DNA from: JAYTQG01 sp043746815
GTDB taxonomy: Bacteria; Actinomycetota; Thermoleophilia; Miltoncostaeales; Miltoncostaeaceae
Assembly (NCBI GenBank): GCA_043746815.1
Contig: JAYTQG010000252.1
Location: 1-6,262, forward strand
Direction: 5' to 3'
Length of the DNA: 6,262 nucleotides
Below the pieces are notes generated by a model. It was given only the letters and a program-made list of their open reading frames with translations, was not told where the DNA came from and did no database searches. The translations under genes and the position numbers were made by a program. How positions within the stretch are numbered: the first letter of the stretch is position 1; the number at the start of each line of letters is the position of its first letter. Of the stretch, positions 1-5,238 are shown one piece after another.

Positions 1-14
1 ACACCCGCAGGTGT
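1..14 (-). terminator. possible tRNA-His terminator hairpin, cut by the window edge
   Basis: The first 14 bases form a perfect 5-bp inverted repeat (ACACC / GGTGT) around a 4-base loop. It begins 9 bases past the 3' end of the minus-strand tRNA-His, where a terminator would be expected. The T-run that would confirm it would lie outside the window, so this is only a candidate. The stem is short and could be chance. Confidence 0.3.
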
Positions 15-22
15 CCTTCAAG

Positions 23-96
23 GGTGAGCGAAGGGACTCGAACCCTCGACGTCCTGGACCACAACCAGGTGCTCTACCAGCTGAGCTACGCCCACC
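23..96 (-). tRNA. trnH: tRNA-His (anticodon GTG)
   Basis: The minus strand folds into a full cloverleaf. The acceptor is GTGGGCG paired with CGCTCAC, with one G-T wobble. The D stem is GCTC/GAGC. The anticodon stem CCTGG/CCAGG encloses loop TTGTGGT, which gives anticodon GTG (His). The T stem is GAGGG/CCCTT with loop TTCGAGT. The base before the acceptor (position 96) is G and the discriminator (position 23) is C. This is the extra G-1:C73 pair that identifies histidine tRNA to its synthetase, so I include position 96. The bases after the discriminator read CTT, so CCA is not encoded and must be added after transcription. Confidence 0.96.
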
Positions 97-131
97 ACGA
101 AAACGCCCGAGGTCCCCAGGCGCTCTCGCCG

Positions 132-137
132 ATTGTA
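132..137 (-). promoter_or_regulatory. -10 box, probable tRNA-His promoter
   Basis: The minus strand carries TACAAT, which matches the housekeeping -10 consensus at five of six positions. It lies 35 bases upstream of the tRNA-His 5' end, giving a short leader to be trimmed by RNase P. No convincing -35 hexamer sits at 16-18 bases, so the call rests on the -10 box and the context. The rest of the 97-226 gap shows nothing else I can support apart from the ribosome binding site of the divergent gene at 215-218. Confidence 0.45.
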
Positions 138-226
138 CCGGAGTAGCAGGGGACTTGCGTTGAACACCGAAACGAGTTCTCATCGCCCCATGCCTGAGGG
201 CGCGTTCATCGATTGAGGTTACGCAA

Positions 227-1609
227 ATGGTCCCCCCGAAACTGACCAGCGCTTTTCGTGACGATGACATCGAACTCCTCAGGCGGGCTCGTACCGACAG
301 GGATGCCGTTGCCTATGGACGTTTCGTCGACCTCCACCTTGGTCGCGTGTTCAACCAGGCAAACCGCGCCACCGGGCGCTACGACGAGGCCGCAATCGTC
401 ACGGAACAGGCATTTGGCTCCGTCCTATCCGGCCCTGATGAGGGGCTGACCCCGTACGTCGCCCTCGGCAGACGGGTCCTTGCGGAGAGCGTGGCTGCGC
501 CAGCGGAGGACAGGCCAACTGGCGAGATCGCCGCGATCCCCGAGGGGCTAACAAGTCGCGGTCCTGTGGATGAAGCCGCGCACCAGGCGGTCATCATCGC
601 CAATAGCAACCTTCCCGCCGAGCAGCGCCTTGCCCTCGTCATGCGTGAGCTGGATGGTGCGAACTACCAACGCATCGGCCAGACCCTTGGCCGCGGTCGA
701 TCTTCTGGCGCAGAGCATGTCGGTCGAGCCCGGATCGCCCTCTACAGCGAACTCGATCCCCGGGACGTCCCTCCGGCGTGGTTCACCGGCGATGGACGCG
801 AACTACTCCCATCGATCTCCGCCGAGATGGACGGCGAGCTCGACGCTGCTGTTCGCGCGAACGTCTTCCAGCAAATCGAACGCTCACCCGGCGCGCGCGA
901 AGCGCAGGCGGCGCTGCGGAATTTGCGTGAGCAGTATCGAGCGTGGCCCGCTGCGACAGTCCCCGACGGCTTGCGTGGACGGATCCTGGCCGACGCGGAG
1001 CGACGCGGACGGATCATCGGCACGGCTGACGCACCGGTCGCGGCCGGTCTTTCCGGCGCCGACCTGGCCGAGGACGAGGCCATCCGCCCGCGCCACTTCG
1101 CCCTCCTTGGCGGCCTCGCGGTGGCTGCGATCCTCGGGGGTCTCGTGGTGGGCAAACTCATCTCAAGCGACACCCCCGTTTCGAAGTCGCTGCCCGGTGG
1201 GGCCATCGCAGGTGCTCCCGATGCCTCCAAGCCGGGTGGCCGGACAACGACGGCCACGACTCGTCCCCAAGTACGCCCGACTCGCCCAGTCGTGAAGACC
1301 CCGAAACCGACGGTCAAGGCACCCACGCCCGCGGTCCGCGTCGCCCCGAGGGCTCCCGCCCCGCGGCCAACGTTGACGCCTCGCCCCTCGGTTTCCCCGC
1401 CGCGAGCCGTCGCCGTGACTCCCCGTGCTCCCGTGCGCGTCACCCCGCGCACCGTCACCCCGCGCACCGCTCCAGTGCAGACTCGACCGACGCCACCCAC
1501 CCCCGCCCCCCGGGTTGCACCGACGCCCGCTCCGCCCATCCCGGGCGGTGGTTCGGCTGGTTCCGGGGGCGTGGCCCCGCCGCCGCCACCGGAGCTTTCA
1601 CAGCCCTAG
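227..1609 (+). CDS. ECF sigma-like / anti-sigma-like fusion membrane protein
   Basis: This 460-residue protein looks like an ECF sigma factor joined to its own anti-sigma domain. Residues 13-65 resemble sigma region 2. Residues 128-174 resemble region 4: LPAEQRLALVMRELDG, a helix-turn-helix pattern, then RAR at 167-169. Residues 195-255 follow the pattern of a cytoplasmic anti-sigma zinc-finger domain (MDGELDAAVR, then a long helix), but the His and both Cys ligands are absent (QQIERSPGAR at 215-224). One hydrophobic helix spans 291-312 after the basic RPRH, predicting N-terminus inside and C-terminus outside. Residues 315-460 are a Pro/Thr/Arg/Ala-rich low-complexity tail ending in a Gly/Ser and polyproline stretch. 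The ATG at 227 has GAGG at 215-218, eight bases upstream. The gene stands alone on its strand and its end overlaps that of birA by 12 bases. The domain reading comes from sequence pattern by eye. Whether it still acts as a sigma factor, or is now only a membrane signalling or scaffold protein, is open. Confidence 0.75.
   Translation: MVPPKLTSAFRDDDIELLRRARTDRDAVAYGRFVDLHLGRVFNQANRATGRYDEAAIVTEQAFGSVLSGPDEGLTPYVALGRRVLAESVAAPAEDRPTGEIAAIPEGLTSRGPVDEAAHQAVIIANSNLPAEQRLALVMRELDGANYQRIGQTLGRGRSSGAEHVGRARIALYSELDPRDVPPAWFTGDGRELLPSISAEMDGELDAAVRANVFQQIERSPGAREAQAALRNLREQYRAWPAATVPDGLRGRILADAERRGRIIGTADAPVAAGLSGADLAEDEAIRPRHFALLGGLAVAAILGGLVVGKLISSDTPVSKSLPGGAIAGAPDASKPGGRTTTATTRPQVRPTRPVVKTPKPTVKAPTPAVRVAPRAPAPRPTLTPRPSVSPPRAVAVTPRAPVRVTPRTVTPRTAPVQTRPTPPTPAPRVAPTPAPPIPGGGSAGSGGVAPPPPPELSQP
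1439..1468 (+). repeat. exact 15-bp tandem duplication in the Pro-rich tail
   Basis: The unit GTCACCCCGCGCACC occurs twice in direct succession with no mismatch (1439-1453 and 1454-1468). It is in frame with the sigma-like gene and encodes VTPRT twice, residues 405-414. The surrounding tail has many looser PR/PT/TP repeats, which suggests it lengthens and shortens by slippage or unequal exchange. Confidence 0.85.
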
Positions 1610-2392
1610 CTCGTCACCAACTCGCACGACCTCACCTGATGCAAACGACTGGACGCCAGTTTCCGTCTCGATCCTGAGGCGTCCCTCAGCGTCGATTCCC
1701 GCCCCGATGCCCATCACCATTCGGTTGCCGACATCCACACTGATCCGACGGCCTCGCAGTCCGTCGTTCCTGGAGAATGCGTCAACCGTCGCCGCCGCCC
1801 CGTCAACGCGCCAACGCGCGTAGGCATCCGACAGCGAGTTCAGCAGTTCGATTAGCGCCTGCTGCCGAGTTACTCCCGGGACGTGGTCTGCGAGGCAGCA
1901 CGGTGACCAGCGGGCGTCGGGGACATCCGGCGTGAGACCAACGTTGACACCGATTCCGACCACGACATGATGGACGCGGTCGCGGTGGCCAGCAAGTTCG
2001 CACAGAATTCCGGCAACCTTGCGCCCGTCGATCAGGACGTCATTTGGCCATGCGATCGTGACATCGCCACATCCCAGTCCCTCGGCCATTCCGACGACCG
2101 CAAGCGCGGCAACGAGTGGGATCATCGCGGCCGCGGGCGGCGCGACTTCCGGCCGCAGGAGAATCGAAACCGTCAAACCGCGGGCTGGCTCGTCTCGCCA
2201 GACGCGCCCCCGACGGCCTCGTCCAGCGTGCTGATGGTCAGACCCGACCACAAGCCCCTCGGCCGCGCCAAGCGCCGCCCGACGGGCGACCTCGTCGTTG
2301 GTGGAGCCGATCTCGTCAAACCAGGCGACGGGGCCGCCGATCGGCGCGCAGAGCGATGCCTCGACGACTCCTGCGTCGACGGCGTCGCTCAG
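1598..2392 (-). CDS. birA: biotin--[acetyl-CoA-carboxylase] ligase, short form without HTH
   Basis: Biotin-protein ligase activates biotin with ATP and transfers it to a lysine of the biotin carboxyl carrier domain of acyl-CoA carboxylases. Counted from the proposed start (264 residues), the family motifs are STN at 30-32, the GRGRRGR biotinyl-AMP loop at 57-63, WPND at 115-118, K125 in DGRKVAGIL, and GIGVN at 146-150. A small beta-rich C-terminal domain covers about 215-264. There is no N-terminal DNA-binding domain, so it should not repress biotin genes. The start is odd. The first standard start in frame is GTG at 2251, which would remove the conserved WFDEIGSTND segment (24-33). Upstream, between an in-frame stop and 2251, I find no ATG, GTG or TTG. 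CTG at 2392-2390 overlaps the nitroreductase stop (CTGA) and gives a normal family length, so I chose it. Translation probably depends on coupling to the upstream gene. Function is confident; the start codon is not. Confidence 0.9.
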   Translation of the reverse strand: MSDAVDAGVVEASLCAPIGGPVAWFDEIGSTNDEVARRAALGAAEGLVVGSDHQHAGRGRRGRVWRDEPARGLTVSILLRPEVAPPAAAMIPLVAALAVVGMAEGLGCGDVTIAWPNDVLIDGRKVAGILCELAGHRDRVHHVVVGIGVNVGLTPDVPDARWSPCCLADHVPGVTRQQALIELLNSLSDAYARWRVDGAAATVDAFSRNDGLRGRRISVDVGNRMVMGIGAGIDAEGRLRIETETGVQSFASGEVVRVGDELGL

Positions 2393-3399
2393 GACAGGTA
2401 CTTCGAGACGTCAATCCCGTGTTCGCTCATGATGCGCTGGAACGTATCCCGCATCTCCTCCGGGTAATCGGGCAGCCCACCCTGGGCGATCAACTCCTCG
2501 GCCCTTCCCCGAATGTTCGGTCCAAAGTCCCAGTCGTCGTCAGCCATCAGACGTTGGATCTCACGCGCTGGCCAACTCACCACGCCCGGATCGCGTCCGA
2601 ACTTCGCCGCAAGCTGGTCGATTTCCTCGAACCGTCCCTCCGTCGGCCCCTGCTCCTGGATCAGACCCTTGACCCTCAACGCCTCCACGACGTCCGGGCT
2701 GGAGGCCAACGGGGACCCGTAGGCGTTCTTGTGAAAGAGCCTTTCGAACTTCAGTCGCGGCCGTTGGCCACCCGCCTTGGGATCCTCCAATGCATAGCCG
2801 ACCGCATGTGCCCAGGTGAACTTGAGGTGCGGAGGCAGGCCGAACGCCTTCTCCACTCCGCCCGGCTTTCTGCCGAAGGCGATCAGACAGTTCGCGAGGC
2901 CAAGCGAGGTACTGGCGGCAAGCGCGTTGGCGACCGCCTGCCCACTCTCAAAGCGCAGCAGCGTGTCGGTGCGCTCGACCGGGAAGCTCATCAGGCGTGG
3001 AACGGTCTGCGTCATCGTGAACTCGTAGTTCCACCCGTGGTACTTCGTGGAGGCCCCCGCAAGTGCGAGTGAGGAGATCCCGTCATTGGCGCGTCCGTAC
3101 CAGGCATGGAGGTTCGTCAGCCAAAAGATCAGGTGCGAGGCCTGGTTGATGATCTGGACGTTGAAACCGGAGACGCACTCTTCGATCTCGTCCCAGAGCT
3201 CGCAGTCGTCCTTCGTGACGACGATTGCCTCGGTCGCATTGATGTTGCCTTGACAGGAGGCGAAGCGCGCCGCCTGGAGCAGCATTTCGATCTTCCAGTC
3301 CTCCGCCGTGCGTTCGGGATCGAAATACCGAATGCTGCGACGATCACCCAGGGCCTGAAATAGCGGAACGTCGGGAACATCAGCGGGATTGAGTGCCAT
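2389..3399 (-). CDS. nitroreductase-family protein with C-terminal extension (copy 1)
   Basis: This is a 336-residue protein of the FMN-dependent nitroreductase fold. RRSIRYFDPE (20-29) is the usual N-terminal flavin-phosphate motif. AARFASCQGNIN (43-54) matches the AAR-x-APS-x-x-N segment, with Cys49 where Pro or Ser is common. SGQAVANALAASTSLGL (152-168) matches the helix typical of the family, and a GY...PR-like segment followed by LFHKNAYG ends the core near 228. About 105 further residues have no motif I recognise and make the protein longer than a usual 180-230-residue nitroreductase. No signal peptide or membrane helix is seen, so it is probably cytoplasmic. I chose ATG at 3399 because GAAGGGG lies six bases upstream and the length then equals copy 2. 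A GTG one codon earlier is too close to that site. The gene follows the Ig-like gene by 42 bases and runs into birA. The substrate is unknown: NAD(P)H- or F420-linked reduction, dehalogenation or a BluB-like reaction cannot be told apart here. Confidence 0.88.
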   Translation of the reverse strand: MALNPADVPDVPLFQALGDRRSIRYFDPERTAEDWKIEMLLQAARFASCQGNINATEAIVVTKDDCELWDEIEECVSGFNVQIINQASHLIFWLTNLHAWYGRANDGISSLALAGASTKYHGWNYEFTMTQTVPRLMSFPVERTDTLLRFESGQAVANALAASTSLGLANCLIAFGRKPGGVEKAFGLPPHLKFTWAHAVGYALEDPKAGGQRPRLKFERLFHKNAYGSPLASSPDVVEALRVKGLIQEQGPTEGRFEEIDQLAAKFGRDPGVVSWPAREIQRLMADDDWDFGPNIRGRAEELIAQGGLPDYPEEMRDTFQRIMSEHGIDVSKYLS

Positions 3400-3405
3400 C
3401 ACGGG

Positions 3406-3412
3406 CCCCTTC
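3406..3412 (-). promoter_or_regulatory. ribosome binding site that fixes the start of nitroreductase copy 1
   Basis: The minus strand reads GAAGGGG here, six bases before ATG at 3399 and only three before the alternative GTG at 3402. The spacing favours the ATG. Copy 2 has a similar GAGGGG at 6254-6259, four bases before its ATG. Confidence 0.65.
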
Positions 3413-3441
3413 GCGTCGCGGGATTCTTGTTCCCCGAAAGC

Positions 3442-4959
3442 CTACTTCTTCGGTACGTCGAAGTAGCTCAGCCCGATCGGAATCCTTCCGTAGCCCTTCC
3501 CCGGAACGAAACCCCAGACCTGCCAGTAGTAGCGCATCCCGGGCTTGCCGAACCTCGCGGGCAGGCGCTGCTGTTGGGTGGAGGGGAACGCCGAGATGAG
3601 TTTGCGGCGATTCTGATCAAAGACCTGAAGGTTGTAGACGCTGGCGGGCGGTCCGTAGCGAACCCGCCAGGTCAGCAGGCGCCCCGCCGGGGTGAGCCGT
3701 GTACCAGCAGTCGGTCGCAGCAGGCCGAACGGGCGCACCCGCGGTTGACGGCCGATTCCGTCAACCTTCACGCTCGGGCGAGGCTTGCCGACCGTCGTCA
3801 GTCGCGTGGGCGCGCGTGGGGTGGCAATCCGGAAGGGTTTTGACGTGGTGGGTGCCGAACGGTTTCCCGCCGCATCAGTCTGAACCACCTGAAAGGCGTA
3901 GGAACCGTCCACCAATGGGTCAGTGATCACCGTCCCGTCCGGAGTGGTTCTCGGCCCCTGCACGGCAAGCGCACCCTGAAAGACGGTCCATGAGAACTGT
4001 GCGCCCGCCTCGCCGGTCCAGGAGAAGTAGGCGCGCGGGCTCTGAACAATCTCCGCCGCCTGCGAGGTCAACGTCGGAGCGGCAGGCACGATCCGGTCGA
4101 GTACGAAGTTGACTACCGTCGGCGCAGACCTATTCCCCGCGCGATCTGTGGCGGTCGCCTGAAAGACGTATGCGCCGTCGACGAGAAGCCCAAAGTCCAC
4201 GTTCGCGAACGTTCCCGTTCGGGGAGTCGGCCCCGTGAGAGACCACGCGACCGCAAGGTTCGATTCCGTTCCCGTCAGTACGGGCTTCGGAACAGCACTG
4301 CCCGCCGTCGGGATCGGCGTCACGAGCTGCAGCGCTGATGGTGCGGTCGCATCGACCACGAACGCCGGGGAAACGAGCGGGATCGATACGTTGCCAGCGG
4401 CGTCGGTCTGGGTCACCTGAATGGCGTAGGTGCCATCGACAAGAGGAGCGGCTTTCGCTTGGGCAGCAGGCGTCGACATCGGTCCTTGGACGACAACGGC
4501 GTCCCGAAGGATGCGCCACTGGAAGGTTCCGCCGGGCTCCGCAGGCGTCCATGTGAACGCCGGGGCGGGGTCATTCGCGATCAGCGCGGGAGTGGTGGCG
4601 AACTTGGGTGGCGCTGGAACCGTACCGTCGACGGTGAAGTTGACGGTTGCGGCGGGGGATGTTCCCTGCAGGGGAACTGTCTGGGTCACCTTGAGCGCGT
4701 AGACCCCGTCGGGGAGGCCGTTCAAGGCGTATTCGCATGTCTTCGCGCCCACAGCCGCCTGAGCGTTCAATACCCAGGAGTACGTGGCGTTCAGGGCGCC
4801 GTCGCACTTCACGGTGAGGTTCCGCTGATTGGTCACGGCGGGCGGCGCCTGAGTGATGGTCGGCGCTGCGGGGATGGCGAGAAGCACCGCGGGCAGGGCG
4901 GCGAGCGCGGCCAGTGTAATGGCCGTGGCGAGCAGGGGTCGAAACATCGGGACGCGCAT
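3442..4959 (-). CDS. secreted Ig-like repeat protein
   Basis: This is a 505-residue exported protein of unknown function. Residues 1 to about 31 look like a signal peptide: basic start, hydrophobic core 9-28, small residues near 30-32. Four beta-sandwich-type repeats of 86-91 residues follow. They are marked by LPDGVYALKVTQT (82-94), LVDGTYAIQVTQTDAAGN (173-190), LVDGAYVFQATATDRAGN (259-276) and LVDGSYAFQVVQTDAAGN (349-366). The pattern resembles bacterial Ig-like domains that end in VD-x-T-x-P linkers. Repeat 1 is the most divergent and has the only two cysteines (52 and 75), which could form a disulfide. A different module (about 381-505) is rich in Trp, Tyr and Arg (LLTWRVRYG, YYWQVWGFVPGKGYGR), a fibronectin-III-like pattern I associate with surface proteins of Thermoleophilia. 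There is no sortase signal or second membrane helix, so it is probably released or bound non-covalently to the envelope. An alternative ATG is codon 5. No enzymatic motif is seen. A structural or adhesive role is inference only. Confidence 0.82.
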   Translation of the reverse strand: MRVPMFRPLLATAITLAALAALPAVLLAIPAAPTITQAPPAVTNQRNLTVKCDGALNATYSWVLNAQAAVGAKTCEYALNGLPDGVYALKVTQTVPLQGTSPAATVNFTVDGTVPAPPKFATTPALIANDPAPAFTWTPAEPGGTFQWRILRDAVVVQGPMSTPAAQAKAAPLVDGTYAIQVTQTDAAGNVSIPLVSPAFVVDATAPSALQLVTPIPTAGSAVPKPVLTGTESNLAVAWSLTGPTPRTGTFANVDFGLLVDGAYVFQATATDRAGNRSAPTVVNFVLDRIVPAAPTLTSQAAEIVQSPRAYFSWTGEAGAQFSWTVFQGALAVQGPRTTPDGTVITDPLVDGSYAFQVVQTDAAGNRSAPTTSKPFRIATPRAPTRLTTVGKPRPSVKVDGIGRQPRVRPFGLLRPTAGTRLTPAGRLLTWRVRYGPPASVYNLQVFDQNRRKLISAFPSTQQQRLPARFGKPGMRYYWQVWGFVPGKGYGRIPIGLSYFDVPKK

Positions 4960-4968
4960 GCAGTCCCT

Positions 4969-4997
4969 AGTTCAGCGGCTCACGGCCCGACAGTCAA
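4969..4997 (-). promoter_or_regulatory. weak promoter candidate for the Ig-like / nitroreductase / birA genes
   Basis: On the minus strand TTGACT (4997-4992) is a good -35 box. Exactly 17 bases later comes TGAACT (4974-4969), which matches only three of six -10 positions. The ATG of the Ig-like gene starts nine bases after it, so a transcript from here would be nearly leaderless, as is common in actinobacteria. A weak AGGGA lies in those bases. Read-through from tRNA-Arg, 91 bases upstream, is the alternative source of transcription. I see no clear terminator hairpin between the tRNA and this gene. Confidence 0.3.
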
Positions 4998-5050
4998 TGG
5001 CACGGGACCAACTTGCAACAGAACCCATACGTCCGTCGAGGTCAAGCCGA

Positions 5051-5125
5051 TGCGCCCGGCAGGATTTGAACCTGCGACCGTCAGATTAGAAGTCTGCTGC
5101 TCTATCCAGGCTGAGCTACGGGCGC
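5051..5125 (-). tRNA. trnR: tRNA-Arg (anticodon TCT)
   Basis: The minus strand gives a 75-base cloverleaf. The acceptor GCGCCCG/CGGGCGC is perfectly paired. The D stem is GCTC/GAGC with loop AGCCTGGATA. The anticodon loop CTTCTAA has T33, anticodon TCT and A37, which reads AGA/AGG arginine codons. The T stem is GCAGG/CCTGC with loop TTCAAAT, and the discriminator is A. The outermost anticodon-stem pair is G-A rather than Watson-Crick, a mild irregularity. CCA is not encoded (TCG follows). AGA/AGG codons are rare in high-GC genomes, so this is a minor-codon tRNA. Confidence 0.95.
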
Positions 5126-5166
5126 GAGCGGGAATGGATCACCACCGATGATCCCCTATCGGTCCC

Positions 5167-5209
5167 AAAAAGCAACGTGGCCCCGGAGCGAAACTCGCGC
5201 CGAGGCCAC
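5167..5209 (-). terminator. intrinsic terminator after nitroreductase copy 2
   Basis: On the minus strand bases 5209-5177 form a strong hairpin. GTGGCCTCGG pairs with CCGGGGCCAC (one G-T wobble). After one mismatch three more G-C pairs follow, closing a loop of about five bases. Five T residues follow (5171-5167) after a five-base spacer, which is longer than ideal. The hairpin lies 30 bases beyond the nitroreductase stop and 42 bases before tRNA-Arg, so it should insulate the nitroreductase from the tRNA. There is no T-run in the plus direction. Confidence 0.7.
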
Positions 5210-5238
5210 AATCACATTCACATGAGCGTGCTGTATCG

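Noticed and set aside
160..188. Possible promoter for the sigma-like gene (TTGAAC at 160-165, also GAACA like an ECF -35 box)
   Set aside because: No -10-like hexamer lies at 16-18 bases (TCGCCC at 183-188), and the ECF-type -10 match is not convincing.
742..1539. Long open frame on the minus strand inside the sigma-like gene (265 codons)
   Set aside because: Its product is a Gly/Arg/Ala/Val-rich low-complexity sequence expected from the antisense of Pro/Thr-rich high-GC coding DNA. The plus-strand frame has recognisable domains.
2386..2400. Programmed frameshift fusing nitroreductase copy 1 to birA
   Set aside because: birA is in the -1 frame at the overlap, but there is no slippery heptamer or clear downstream stem. 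A separate coupled start is simpler.
2116..3072. Open frame of 318 codons on the plus strand across birA and nitroreductase copy 1
   Set aside because: It is a shadow of two well-supported minus-strand genes. Its product is Arg-rich with no recognisable domain.
5051..5125. tRNA-Arg as an integration (att) site for a mobile element
   Set aside because: I see no repeat of the tRNA 3' end elsewhere in the window, no integrase, and the neighbours look like ordinary chromosomal genes.
4459..5151. Plus-strand open frame running through the Ig-like gene and into tRNA-Arg
   Set aside because: It covers the tRNA gene and the start of a signal-peptide protein on the other strand. The product has no family pattern.
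5131..5163. Short inverted repeat ACCGAT / ATCGGT upstream of tRNA-Arg as an operator
   Set aside because: A six-base stem with an eight-base loop is likely by chance in this sequence, and no promoter element next to it supports a regulatory role.
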